Below, one piece after another: positions 52,392-61,526 of a stretch of 64,000 nt of DNA. The position numbers and the translations under genes were made by a program. Where the stretch lies: NCBI GenBank assembly GCA_964555355.1, contig CAZKRY010000015.1, positions 62,001-126,000 of the forward strand, in the 5' to 3' direction. The first letter of the stretch is position 1, and each line of letters starts with the position of its first letter. Origin of the DNA: CAIKBL01 sp964555355 (GTDB taxonomy: Bacteria; Pseudomonadota; Gammaproteobacteria; Ga0077536). The notes beneath the pieces are model-generated. The model did no database searches and was not told the origin of the DNA. It saw nothing but the letters and a program-made list of their open reading frames with translations.

Positions 52392-53960
52392 CTACGCGGC
52401 GTGTTGCGCGCGTTGTGGCCTAACCAAAGAGTGTCCGGTCATTTCGGAAGGTTGCGGTAGATCCATCAACGCGAGCAGGGTCGGTGCCACATCGCTTAGA
52501 CAACCATCGCCCGCCATTTCCGCGCGCCGTCCACAATACACCAGCGGCACCAGGTTGCTGGTGTGCGCTGTGTGCGGTGCCACGCTGCCGTTTGCTTCAG
52601 GCGCGTGCGCGAGCATCTGCTCGGCGTTACCGTGATCGGACGTAATGAGCATCTCCATGGCATGCGTATGGCATGCATCGCGCAGGCGTCCCAGGCAAGT
52701 ATCGAGCGTCTCGATGCATTTAACCGTAGCCGCGAAGTCGCCGGTGTGACCGACCATATCGGCATTCGCGTAGTTGCAGACGATGGCATCATATTCCCGG
52801 CTCGCGATAGCCTCGATCAGTTTATTCGTCACTTCGGCCGCGCTCATTTCAGGCTGCATGTCGTAAGTCGCGACTGAAGGTGATGGCACGAGGATGCGAT
52901 CTTCACCGGCGAATGGGGTTTCTGTGCCGCCGTTGAAGAAAAATGTTACATGCGCGTACTTTTCGGTTTCCGCGATCCGCAATTGGCGCAAACCCCGCGC
53001 GGCCAGAACTTCGCCGAAGGTGTGACGAATATCGATCGTCGGAAACGCCACTGGGACTTTGAATTGCGCGCCATAGTCGGTCATCGCGATAAACTGGCCA
53101 AAGCGCAGTGTATGGCGCGGAAAATGCGCGAACTCTTCCGCGGTGAAGGCGCTGGTCAATTGCCGCGCGCGATCGGCGCGAAAATTCGCGAAGATGACGA
53201 CGTCGTCATCTCCAAGCGGTGGTGTGTTGGGTGTCTCGATCGCGGTGGGTTGCACGAATTCGTCGGTTTCGCCGCGTGCGTAAGCGGCTCGCAACGCCGA
53301 TAGTGGGTCGGCGGCCGTGAATGGCGCATGGCCGTGCGCGATGAGTTCGTAAGCAATGCGCGTGCGCTCCCAGTTTTTGTTGCGATCCATCGCGAAATAA
53401 CGCCCACAGATACTCGCGATATGGCCGAGTCGCAATTCCGCACAACGAGTTTGTACGTAGCGCAATGACGGCTCGGCACTTTGCGGCGGTGTATCCCGAC
53501 CATCGAGAAACGCGTGGACCGCAACGCGGGCGACGTCCAGTTTAGCGGCAAGTTCGAGTAACGCGACTAGATGTGTTTCGTGGCTATGAACACCGCCTGG
53601 CGACAACAATCCGAGAATGTGCAGCGTGGATCTTTTCCGTGCCGCGCGCTGGCAAGCCTCCACCAACACCGGGTTGCTAAAAAAAGCCCCTGTTTTGACG
53701 GCGAGCGAAATTCGCGTGAAATCCTGATTGATCAAACGCCCTGCACCGATGTGCATGTGACCGACTTCCGAATTACCCATCTGTTCATCCGGAAGACCGA
53801 CATCGAGTCCGGAGCAACGGATTAGCGTATGCGGGCATTCTTGCCACATGCGGTCCCAGTGCGGCTTACGTGCGGCATGGATCGCGTTGTAGTGCGTGGA
53901 ATCGCTATGGCCCCAACCATCGAGGACCACCAGCAGGACGGGATTTTGTACGGTCGCCAT
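52392..53960 (-). CDS. gpmI: 2,3-bisphosphoglycerate-independent phosphoglycerate mutase GpmI
   Basis: 522 residues from the ATG at 53960 (MATVQNPVLLVVLDGWG), the expected size; the open frame extends 57 codons further. Alkaline-phosphatase fold: metal Asp in LDGWG, the catalytic Ser in MGNSEVGHMHIGAGR, HAFLDGRDTPP, and the metal cluster SDHGNAEQM and HTAHTSNLVP. It interconverts 2- and 3-phosphoglycerate using manganese. It is divergent from the rhodanese gene. Confidence 0.96.
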   Translation of the reverse strand: MATVQNPVLLVVLDGWGHSDSTHYNAIHAARKPHWDRMWQECPHTLIRCSGLDVGLPDEQMGNSEVGHMHIGAGRLINQDFTRISLAVKTGAFFSNPVLVEACQRAARKRSTLHILGLLSPGGVHSHETHLVALLELAAKLDVARVAVHAFLDGRDTPPQSAEPSLRYVQTRCAELRLGHIASICGRYFAMDRNKNWERTRIAYELIAHGHAPFTAADPLSALRAAYARGETDEFVQPTAIETPNTPPLGDDDVVIFANFRADRARQLTSAFTAEEFAHFPRHTLRFGQFIAMTDYGAQFKVPVAFPTIDIRHTFGEVLAARGLRQLRIAETEKYAHVTFFFNGGTETPFAGEDRILVPSPSVATYDMQPEMSAAEVTNKLIEAIASREYDAIVCNYANADMVGHTGDFAATVKCIETLDTCLGRLRDACHTHAMEMLITSDHGNAEQMLAHAPEANGSVAPHTAHTSNLVPLVYCGRRAEMAGDGCLSDVAPTLLALMDLPQPSEMTGHSLVRPQRAQHAA

Positions 53961-54098
53961 ATATAACGGTGTTTCGGCCGAATAGTGCGCTACTTGAAGC
54001 AGTGCGCGGAGTGTATCATACGCCTCCCGACAGCCACCCCGGCACCACAACCGGAATTGCGTGGCACGCTTCACATCCACAACTGCGGAATGATTTTG

Positions 54099-54521
54099 AT
54101 GGATCGTTTGCTCGAATTCTCGGCGAACCACCTTTGGTTGGTCAGCGCATTTTTAGTCGTACTGGGCGCTTTGTTGTGGACGACGTTCGGTGGCGCGGTG
54201 CGACACGCGGTGTCGCCGGCGCAGGGGGTGCTGTTATTGAACAAAGAAGGTGCGATCCCGGTCGATATCCGGGCCGAAGCCAATTATCGCGCGGGCCATA
54301 TCATCAATGCCGTACAGCTCGATATTGATCGCTTCGAGGAAACGGCGAAGAAACTCGAGAAGCACAAAGCAAAACCGCTGTTGGTGTATTGCGATTCAGG
54401 CACGGCGTCCGGTAAAGCGGTTCGCAAGCTCCGACAGGCGGGCTTCCTCCAAGTGTCGCAATTGCAGGGTGGACTCGCCGCCTGGCGCGGCGAAAATTTG
54501 CCGCTCGAAAAATCTAAATAG
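54099..54521 (+). CDS. Membrane-anchored rhodanese-like protein (YibN type)
   Basis: 140 residues from the ATG at 54099; one 9 bases before is also possible. An N-terminal helix (about 11-33) anchors it; a single rhodanese domain follows, with DIRAEANYRAGHIINA and the Cys loop VYCDSGTASGKAV. The catalytic Cys is present, so sulfur transfer is possible. The order gpmI (divergent)-yibN-secB-gpsA matches gammaproteobacteria except that grxC, normally between, is absent. Confidence 0.88.
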   Translation: MDRLLEFSANHLWLVSAFLVVLGALLWTTFGGAVRHAVSPAQGVLLLNKEGAIPVDIRAEANYRAGHIINAVQLDIDRFEETAKKLEKHKAKPLLVYCDSGTASGKAVRKLRQAGFLQVSQLQGGLAAWRGENLPLEKSK

Positions 54522-54563
54522 CGCTCATTTATCGTTAATTTCAACACAATTCGAGACCTCATC

Positions 54564-55049
54564 ATGGCCAATGAAAATCAAGCCGCGCCCGCCGCCGGGC
54601 AAGCGCAAGGACAATTCGGCATTCAAAAGGTTTATTTGAAAGATTTATCTTTTGAAGCACCAAATTCGCCAAGCGTATTCACCGAACAACTGAACCCCAC
54701 GCTCGATCTACATTTCGCCAATGCCACCAATGCGCTCGGCAATGACATGCATGAAGTCATTTTGACGGTCACGGCGACGGTCAAGCAGGGTGACAAAGCG
54801 GTTTATCTGGCCGAGATCAAACAAGCAGGAATTTTTACGGTGTCCGGATTCCCGGCCCAGCATCTGCCCGCCATTCTCGCGACCGCCTGCCCCAATGTGT
54901 TGTTCCCATTTGCGCGCGAAGCGATTTGCGATGTGGTGGTGAAGGGTGGCTTTCCGCAGCTTTTGTTGGCACCGGTCAATTTCGAAATGCTGTACGCGCA
55001 AGAAGTGCAGAAGCGTCGCGCCGAAGCGGAAGCCGCGCCCAAACACTAA
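54564..55049 (+). CDS. secB: Protein-export chaperone SecB
   Basis: 161 residues. Recognised by FGIQKVYLKDLSFEAPNSP, NPTLDLHFAN and the C-terminal block LFPFAREAICDVVVKGGFPQL followed by PVNFEMLYA. A tetramer that keeps preproteins unfolded for SecA. A short Ala/Gln-rich N-terminal stretch is ordinary. Between the rhodanese and gpsA genes, as usual. Confidence 0.96.
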   Translation: MANENQAAPAAGQAQGQFGIQKVYLKDLSFEAPNSPSVFTEQLNPTLDLHFANATNALGNDMHEVILTVTATVKQGDKAVYLAEIKQAGIFTVSGFPAQHLPAILATACPNVLFPFAREAICDVVVKGGFPQLLLAPVNFEMLYAQEVQKRRAEAEAAPKH

Positions 55050-55078
55050 TCCCGATCCTTGGCGGGAGCACCTAGGAA

Positions 55079-56083
55079 GTGAGTGTGACGCCGGTGGCAG
55101 TGCTCGGTGCGGGCGCTTGGGGAACCGCGCTCGCCATCTCTTTCGCGCGCGCCGGATGCGCGGTATGGCTCTGGGGACGCGATGAAGCAATGCTGGCGCG
55201 CATGGCGCGCGCGCGGCGCAATGAACGCTATCTCGCAAGCGTGCCGTTGCCGGCCAATGTGCGACCGGTTGCATCGCTTGGCGAAATTCCGCGCGAATCA
55301 ATCACTGTGCTTGCCGTGCCACTGCAGGCGACCCGCGCGCTCGTGCGCCAAGCTCGCGCATTCGGTTTCGAACATTTTGCCTGCACGGCCAAGGGCATTG
55401 AGTCGGATACCCACCAGCTGGTGCACGAGATCGTCCTCGGTGAAGTTGGGCCCCGTCCGGTCGCCATCGTCTCCGGCCCCACCTTTGCGCGAGAAGTCGC
55501 CGAAGGCCGCCCGACGGCGTTAGCGGTCGCCGCGCGCCCGCAGGCGTTTGGCGAACAACTGGTATCGGCGTTACACGCGCCGACGCTGCGGCCTTACCTG
55601 AGCGACGACATGGTGGGGGTCGCGGTGGGTGGCGCCGTTAAGAACGTGCTCGCGATCGCCGCGGGTATTGCCGATGGACTCGCACTCGGTGCCAACAGCC
55701 GCGCGGCGTTGATTACCCGTGGGCTCGCGGAGATGGCGCGTTTAGGCATTGCGCTCGGCGGCCGCGCCGAAACCTTCATGGGGCTTGCGGGTTTGGGTGA
55801 TCTGGTACTGACTTGCACGGACGATCAATCGCGCAATCGCCGTTTTGGACTTGCCCTGGGGCGTGGTCGCGCCCGCGCCGAAGCCGAGCGTGAACTCGGG
55901 GTGGTGGAAGGCATCGCGACCGCCGCCGCCGTACTTGCGCGCGCCACGGCGGTGCGTGTCGAGATGCCGATTGTCGAGCAGGTGGTGCGTACGCTCAGCG
56001 GCGAATGCACGCCGCCCGAGGCCGTGCGCGCCTTGATGTCGCGTGAACTCTCGCTAACGCCCACCGGCCAGACAGTCGCGTAA
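55079..56083 (+). CDS. gpsA: NAD(P)-dependent glycerol-3-phosphate dehydrogenase GpsA
   Basis: 334 residues from a GTG with AGGA 4 bases upstream; a second GTG is two codons on. Rossmann loop VLGAGAWGTALA, SGPTFAREVAEGRPTALAV, the catalytic Lys in VGGAVKNVLAIAAG and GLAGLGDLVLTCTDDQSRNRRFG. It makes sn-glycerol 3-phosphate for phospholipids. It closes the secB transcript; the msh operon follows after about 130 bases. Confidence 0.95.
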   Translation: MSVTPVAVLGAGAWGTALAISFARAGCAVWLWGRDEAMLARMARARRNERYLASVPLPANVRPVASLGEIPRESITVLAVPLQATRALVRQARAFGFEHFACTAKGIESDTHQLVHEIVLGEVGPRPVAIVSGPTFAREVAEGRPTALAVAARPQAFGEQLVSALHAPTLRPYLSDDMVGVAVGGAVKNVLAIAAGIADGLALGANSRAALITRGLAEMARLGIALGGRAETFMGLAGLGDLVLTCTDDQSRNRRFGLALGRGRARAEAERELGVVEGIATAAAVLARATAVRVEMPIVEQVVRTLSGECTPPEAVRALMSRELSLTPTGQTVA

Positions 56084-56213
56084 GCAGCGCGCCAATCAGG
56101 CACCGCGTCTAAGGCGTGCACTCCGTAACGGCAGGCTTTTCCTAAATATCCGGCGACAGCCGCCGCTATGCGTGACCGGGCCATTCGCCTATGTATCACT
56201 GCATTGGATCGCC

Positions 56214-57164
56214 GTGCTGAATCGATTATTCCGTCAACGCCCGACCCCGCATCAGCTGGCGGGGATCTGTATTTCCGAACACGGTGTCAGTGCCGCAGTG
56301 GTGGTGAGACCACCCGGACAAACGCCGCGCCTGAGCTGGGCACAACACTACGCGTCGGCCGCGCTCCCAAGCACCTTGCAAGAAATCGCGCGTCAGCAAG
56401 CGGTGCGTACGAGCCGCTGCGCGGGCATGGTGGCAACAGGGGATTACAACCTAGTCCTGTTGGACGCGCCGGATGTGCCGCCCGCCGAAATGCGTGAGGC
56501 CGTGCGCTGGAAGGTCAACGAATTCATAGATTTTCATGTCGACGATGCGGTAATCGATATCTTTGATGTGCCGCGTGGTTCCGATTCGCACGCCCCGCGG
56601 GTCTATGCCGTGGCGGCTCGTCGCTCGGCGGTCGGCCCGCTTGCGCAAAGTTTGGTCAGTGCCGGCATCAAGCTCGAATACATCGACATTCCCGAATTCG
56701 CGCTGCGCAATCTGGCCGCGCTGTTGCCGGAAGATCAGGGCGGGGTCGCAACCGTCGCGCTCGATGCCAACCGCGGACTCATCGCCGTCACGCGCCAAGG
56801 CAATCTCTATTTGTCGCGACGCTTGGATTACGGCACGCAGCGCCTCCTGCCCGCGCAGGCACGCCACGCCATCACGGCGGAAAACGAAGGCGCAATGGAT
56901 ACCCTCGTCATCGAAATACAGCGCTCCCTTGACTATTACGAGCGGCATTTCGCGCAGCCGGCGATCCAAGCGGTCATCTTGACGCCATGCGGCTTTCCGC
57001 TCGACGCGGCCGCCGGCTATTTGCAAAGCCAGCTCGGGATCCCGGTACGCCCGCTCGCGCTATCGGAGATTATCACCATCGAGCCGTCGTTCACTGCCGA
57101 ACATCATGCGCAATGTTATGCCGCGATCGGTATTGCATTACGCCAAGAGGAACGTGCGTTGTGA
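56214..57164 (+). CDS. mshI: MSHA/type IV pilus biogenesis protein MshI (PilM-like)
   Basis: 316 residues from a GTG at 56214; an in-frame GTG at 56172 would add 14 residues. Actin-like fold of the PilM class: LAGICISEHGVSAAVV, ALDANRGLIAVTRQG and a C-terminal nucleotide-binding block. In MSHA systems MshI is the cytoplasmic partner of the inner-membrane assembly complex, analogous to PilM. First gene of the operon; its stop overlaps the PilN-like start (GTGA). Confidence 0.88.
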   Translation: MLNRLFRQRPTPHQLAGICISEHGVSAAVVVRPPGQTPRLSWAQHYASAALPSTLQEIARQQAVRTSRCAGMVATGDYNLVLLDAPDVPPAEMREAVRWKVNEFIDFHVDDAVIDIFDVPRGSDSHAPRVYAVAARRSAVGPLAQSLVSAGIKLEYIDIPEFALRNLAALLPEDQGGVATVALDANRGLIAVTRQGNLYLSRRLDYGTQRLLPAQARHAITAENEGAMDTLVIEIQRSLDYYERHFAQPAIQAVILTPCGFPLDAAAGYLQSQLGIPVRPLALSEIITIEPSFTAEHHAQCYAAIGIALRQEERAL

Positions 57165-57817
57165 AGCAACAGATCAATCTGTATCAACCGATATTTCGCG
57201 CGCCGCGTAAGGTCTTCTCGGCGCAGACACTGGCCTACATTTTCACGCTGGTGGCGGCTGGCCTCGCGGTCATCTACGCGCACGGTTACGTGCAAGTTAA
57301 AACGTTGGAACGACAAGTCGCGGAACTTGGTAAGCAACGCGATACCGCGGTCCGCGATCTGGAAAATTTACGTGCACATTATCCGCGTCAGGAATCGAGT
57401 CCGTTGTTGCGCGAAGAACTGGCGCGTACCTCACGCTTACTCGGGCAGGCCCGCGCATTAGTCGCGACCTTTGAGCAAGGGGCGTTCGGAAACCCGGCGG
57501 GGATGTCGGGCTTCTTGGAAGGACTGGCCCGCCAACACGTCACGGGCACCTGGTTGACGAAAGTTGCCATTCGCAACGGCGGCGCCGATATCGGTGTCTA
57601 TGGCAAGGCAACAGATCCGGAACTCGTCCCCGAATACGTCGCGCGACTGGCGCATGAAGCGGCGTTCGTCGGTAAAACTTTCAGTCACTTTGAAATGGCG
57701 CTTGCGGCGCCCGACCCACAGGCTAAAGGCAAGGAAACAGTGCAAAGGATGCCGGGTGGACTTGAATTTGCGATCGAAACCGAACGCTTGGCGCTCGCCG
57801 CGGAGTCGACACCATGA
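57161..57817 (+). CDS. MSHA biogenesis PilN-like protein
   Basis: 218 residues from the GTG overlapping the mshI stop. The N-terminal motif MKQQINLYQPIFR is the PilN signature by which such proteins bind PilM-like partners. One membrane helix (about 23-45) is followed by a coiled coil (about 48-90) and a ferredoxin-like periplasmic domain. Probably MshI2 or an equivalent; naming varies. The stop overlaps mshJ (ATGA). Confidence 0.82.
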   Translation: MKQQINLYQPIFRAPRKVFSAQTLAYIFTLVAAGLAVIYAHGYVQVKTLERQVAELGKQRDTAVRDLENLRAHYPRQESSPLLREELARTSRLLGQARALVATFEQGAFGNPAGMSGFLEGLARQHVTGTWLTKVAIRNGGADIGVYGKATDPELVPEYVARLAHEAAFVGKTFSHFEMALAAPDPQAKGKETVQRMPGGLEFAIETERLALAAESTP

Positions 57818-58503
57818 AAACGCAGCTGCAAGCATGGCAAACCAGCATCGATGCGCTCTCACTCAAAGAACGTTGTCTGGTGCTCGCGGCGGCAATTCTA
57901 TTAGCGGCGTTCGCGTGGGAATCGTGGCTACTGGCGCCGCTCGATAAGCGCCAAGCGCGCCTGCAACGCGAGGTCGACACGGTCGCGCAGACGTTGCAAC
58001 AAACCGATGCGCTGGTCGAGGAAGTGGTGCGCGCCGGCCAGTTCGACCCCGACGCGGACACCCGCACCGCGCTCGCCACGGCAACGGCCGAACTTGCGCA
58101 AACGCAAGACGAAATCAAGGCCAAAGTCGGACGCATGGTGCCGCCAGAGCAGATGGCCGAGGTGCTGAAATCCGTCCTTTCGGGTTTTGATGATCTGCGT
58201 TTTGTTGGTCTCGAAGGATTGGCGGTGGAACCGCTTCAAGCGCCCGCCGAAGTCACCCCCGCCGATGCGGTCCCCAACGCAAATCCGATTGTGTCGACGC
58301 AACCATTTGCCTATCGACACGGCATGCGCATTCGGTTTGCCGGGAGTTATCACGCGACGCTCGCGTATGTGCGCGCGCTGGAGGCGTTGCCGTGGGGCTT
58401 TTTCTGGGATGAAGTCCGACTCGAAGCGACTGATTATCCCAACGCCGAAGGTGCCATCGTGGTCTACACGCTGAGCCTGGAGCGTGGCTGGATTGGAGTT
58501 TAG
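57814..58503 (+). CDS. mshJ: MSHA biogenesis protein MshJ (PilO-like)
   Basis: 229 residues. One helix near the N-terminus (about 22-40) and an Ala/Gln-rich coiled coil (about 45-110), then a periplasmic alpha/beta domain (about 125-229) with ALPWGFFWDEVRLE. Architecture matches PilO/GspM-type alignment-complex proteins. Position between the PilN-like gene and mshK supports the name. The stop codon region adjoins the mshK start. Confidence 0.82.
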   Translation: MKTQLQAWQTSIDALSLKERCLVLAAAILLAAFAWESWLLAPLDKRQARLQREVDTVAQTLQQTDALVEEVVRAGQFDPDADTRTALATATAELAQTQDEIKAKVGRMVPPEQMAEVLKSVLSGFDDLRFVGLEGLAVEPLQAPAEVTPADAVPNANPIVSTQPFAYRHGMRIRFAGSYHATLAYVRALEALPWGFFWDEVRLEATDYPNAEGAIVVYTLSLERGWIGV

Positions 58504-58877
58504 TGATGCATCGCTTGACAGTATTGGGGGTGGTGTGCGGCTTGGTGATGACCTCTCCGCACGCGCACGCCACGAGCGCGACGCTACCGGACCCGATGCG
58601 ACCCCCGGTCGTGGCTGCCGCAGCGGACACCGCAACGGCCGCTCCCGCCGTGGAATACACATTGCAAGCCATCAAATTCGAACCCGCGCAGCGCGCCGCG
58701 CTCATCAACGGTGCACTGGTGCGCGAGGGGATGAGGGTCGATGGTGCGAAAGTGCTAAAGATTTCCTCCAGGTCGGTCGTTATAGCGTCTGACAAGGAAA
58801 CCATTACGCTCAGGCTGCACCAAAATGATTTTAAGCAGGCTGCGAAGGTTGGGCCGGAACCACCTTCTAAACATTAA
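58503..58877 (+). CDS. mshK: MSHA biogenesis protein MshK (PilP-like)
   Basis: 124 residues, start GTG at 58503 or ATG at 58506. A signal peptide (MHRLTVLGVVCGLVMTSPHAHA) precedes LPDPMRPP, the motif with which PilP-like proteins begin, and a small beta domain. It probably links the inner-membrane complex to the secretin. The end overlaps the secretin gene by 53 bases if that gene starts at 58825. Confidence 0.78.
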   Translation: MMHRLTVLGVVCGLVMTSPHAHATSATLPDPMRPPVVAAAADTATAAPAVEYTLQAIKFEPAQRAALINGALVREGMRVDGAKVLKISSRSVVIASDKETITLRLHQNDFKQAAKVGPEPPSKH

Positions 58878-60630
58878 TGCAAAAACCACGCTCAGCGCCG
58901 GCTGCCTAGTCGGGGTACTCGCCGCGCTTGCCGGGTGCCAAAACCCGGTGCCGCGTGCCGCGCAAATAGACGCGGTGAATGCCACCCTTGAAGCCGAACG
59001 AACCGCTGCGGAAACCGCGCCGACCCCGCTGCCGGCCGAAGTCCGTGCGGCGTTGGTGCCAAGCCTGAAGCTCGATGCTCGCGAACTCGCGAGTGAGCCG
59101 GACGAGCAGCGATTCGATATCGCCGTGAACGAGGTCGAAGCACGCCAGTTTTTTATGAGTCTCATCGATGGCACTCGCTACAACATCGTGGTGCATCCAG
59201 CGGTGCGCGGAAAGATTTCGCTCAACCTCAAGAGCGTCACCATTCCGGAAGTCATTGCCGCTGCGCGCGATGTTTACGGCTACGAGTTCGCGCGGACCGC
59301 ATATGGGTACCAAGTGCTGCCGGCACGGCTCGATGCGCGAGTGTTCCAAATCAACTATCTGAATATCAACCGCAGCGGTTCATCGTCGACCTTTGTCAGT
59401 GCCGGAACCTTGCAAGGAAGCTCCGATCGCAGCTCGAGCGGTATCGAGGAGGACGGCGATCCGGAGAACAACGACACCAATAATTCATCACGCGCGGTAG
59501 TCGGTACACAGATCAGCACGCGGCAACCCGAAACGTCGTTCTGGGAAGAACTGCGCGCCTCGGTACAAGCGATCGTCGGCGACGACAAAGGCCGCGAAGT
59601 CGTGGTCAATCCGCAGGCCGGCGTCGTGGTGGTGCGTGCGCTACCCACCGAATTGCGCGAAGTTGAATCGTATCTCGTCGCCGCACAGTTGATCGCGCAG
59701 CGGCAGGTGGTGTTGGAGGCAAAAATTCTGGAAGTCGAACTCGCCGATGGTTTTCAATCCGGCATCAATTGGGCGGGGGTGTTCGGCGAACTGACCTTGG
59801 GCCATACCGGCGGCGGTACCGTGTTCGAACAACAGCCCAGCCGTAGCGACACGCGCGGCTCGGCGATCGATCTCATCCCGGGAATTACCAGCATCGCGGG
59901 CTTTCCGGCCTCGGCCTTCGGCGGGGTTTTCTCGCTTGCGTTGAACGGTGGGGATTTCACTTCATTTCTCGAGCTACTCAAGACACAAGGGACGGTGCAG
60001 GTATTGTCGAGCCCACGCATCTCGACGATGAACAATCAAAAGGCGGTGATCAAAGTCGGCACGGATGAGTTTTTCGTCACGGACGTGTCGACGACGACGA
60101 TCACCGGTACGTCGACGACTTCCACCCCCAATATTGAATTGACACCGTTCTTCTCCGGTATCGCGCTCGACGTCACGCCGCAGATCAGCGGTGAAGGTGA
60201 TGTCATGCTGCACATCCATCCAACGGTGAGCGAAGTGGCCGATCAGCAGAAAAACATTACCGTGGCCGGCGTGGCGCAGACATTGCCGCTCGCGCGCAGC
60301 ACCGTGCGTGAATCCGATTCGATTGTAAAAGCGCGCAGTGGGCAGCTCGTCGTCATCGGCGGTTTGATGCAAGACAAAGATACCGATCGGGATGCCAAGA
60401 CGCCCGGGGTCGGCGATCTGCCGGTGGTGGGCGGTCTATTCCGCCACAAACAAACGCAAACCACAAAAAGCGAGCTGGTCATTCTACTTCGCCCGCTGGT
60501 CATCGAAGGACCGCAGCAATGGGCGAGCGCGTTACAGACGACTCAACAAAACCTAGAACGATTTGGTCAAGAACTACAAAGCTGGGAGCGCGAGCGTTAC
60601 GACGAAGGGATTGGACTACCACCGCAATAA
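58825..60630 (+). CDS. mshL: MSHA secretin MshL
   Basis: 601 residues. A lipoprotein signal (LVGVLAALAGC, lipid Cys about residue 38) precedes N-terminal secretin and N0 domains (FDIAVNEVEARQFFMSLIDG), a Ser/Asn-rich linker (about 185-220), and the C-terminal secretin channel: LEAKILEVELADGFQSGINW, VQVLSSPRISTMNNQKAVIKVG, SGQLVVIGGLMQDK, LPVVGGLFRHK and LVILLRPLVI. It forms the outer-membrane pore for the pilus. Later in-frame starts (TTG at 58849) would shorten the overlap with mshK. Confidence 0.92.
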   Translation: MILSRLRRLGRNHLLNINAKTTLSAGCLVGVLAALAGCQNPVPRAAQIDAVNATLEAERTAAETAPTPLPAEVRAALVPSLKLDARELASEPDEQRFDIAVNEVEARQFFMSLIDGTRYNIVVHPAVRGKISLNLKSVTIPEVIAAARDVYGYEFARTAYGYQVLPARLDARVFQINYLNINRSGSSSTFVSAGTLQGSSDRSSSGIEEDGDPENNDTNNSSRAVVGTQISTRQPETSFWEELRASVQAIVGDDKGREVVVNPQAGVVVVRALPTELREVESYLVAAQLIAQRQVVLEAKILEVELADGFQSGINWAGVFGELTLGHTGGGTVFEQQPSRSDTRGSAIDLIPGITSIAGFPASAFGGVFSLALNGGDFTSFLELLKTQGTVQVLSSPRISTMNNQKAVIKVGTDEFFVTDVSTTTITGTSTTSTPNIELTPFFSGIALDVTPQISGEGDVMLHIHPTVSEVADQQKNITVAGVAQTLPLARSTVRESDSIVKARSGQLVVIGGLMQDKDTDRDAKTPGVGDLPVVGGLFRHKQTQTTKSELVILLRPLVIEGPQQWASALQTTQQNLERFGQELQSWERERYDEGIGLPPQ

Positions 60631-60656
60631 CGCCGTCGCTTGTCGCTGGAGGGAGC

Positions 60657-61526
60657 ATGTATCTAACGCATTTCAGACTATCGGAGCTGCCGTTCTCGCT
60701 GACTCCGGATACGTCGTTTTTCATGAGTCGCGATAACTACCATGACGCATTGAATGTGTTATTGGTGGCGTTACGCAGCGGCGAAGGCTTCGTCAAAGTT
60801 GTCGGCGAAGTCGGCGTCGGTAAGACGATGTTGTGTCGTGCGCTGTTGAAATCATTGGGCGAGCAATACGCCTGTGCCTACCTGCCAAACCCTTATCTGC
60901 GGCCGGCGAGCTTGTTATTTTCGTTGGCCGAAGAACTGCAGATCGAATATCCCAAACGCGCGACGCAACACGAATTGATCAAGCGCATCACTGCGGGGTT
61001 GCTCGCGCTGCATGGCCAAGATCGTCGGGTGGTGTTATGCATGGATGAAGCGCAAGCCGTGCCGCTGCAAACATTGGAGTCTTTGCGTCTGTTGACCAAT
61101 CTCGAAACCGAAAAATCCAAACTTTTACAGGTGGTGCTGTTCGGTCAACCCGAACTTGATACCGTATTGGCGCAGCCGGCGGTACGCCAATTACGCCAGC
61201 GCATCACCTTTAGCTTCGTGTTGAAACCGCTCAGCCGCCGTTTGCTTGGCGACTACGTCCATCACCGGCTGACGATTGCGGGTTATGACGGGGTAAATCC
61301 ATTCACCATCCGTGCGTTGGACACCTTGCAGGAAGCAAGTCGTGGCATCCCGCGCTTAGTCAACATTCTTGCGCACAAGGCGCTGATGGCCGCCTATGGC
61401 CAGGGCGTCCAAGTCATCGATCGCGCGCATGTCGCGCGCGCCGTGGCCGATACCGACGACGCGCGGCGGGTTCATCAAGGGCGACGCGAACTCCACTGGT
61501 GGCAATGGCTGGCGCAGCGCTCATGA
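60657..61526 (+). CDS. mshM: MSHA-associated ATPase MshM (ExeA-like)
   Basis: 289 residues from an ATG with GGAGGGAG just upstream. The start MYLTHFRLSELPFSLTPDTSFF and Walker A GEVGVGKT, Walker B VVLCMDEAQ, and GIPRLVNILAHKALMAA are those of ExeA/GspA-type AAA ATPases, which help assemble secretins through peptidoglycan. There is no ExeB-like or PG-binding domain on the C-terminus, as in MshM. The stop overlaps mshN (ATGA). Confidence 0.92.
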   Translation: MYLTHFRLSELPFSLTPDTSFFMSRDNYHDALNVLLVALRSGEGFVKVVGEVGVGKTMLCRALLKSLGEQYACAYLPNPYLRPASLLFSLAEELQIEYPKRATQHELIKRITAGLLALHGQDRRVVLCMDEAQAVPLQTLESLRLLTNLETEKSKLLQVVLFGQPELDTVLAQPAVRQLRQRITFSFVLKPLSRRLLGDYVHHRLTIAGYDGVNPFTIRALDTLQEASRGIPRLVNILAHKALMAAYGQGVQVIDRAHVARAVADTDDARRVHQGRRELHWWQWLAQRS

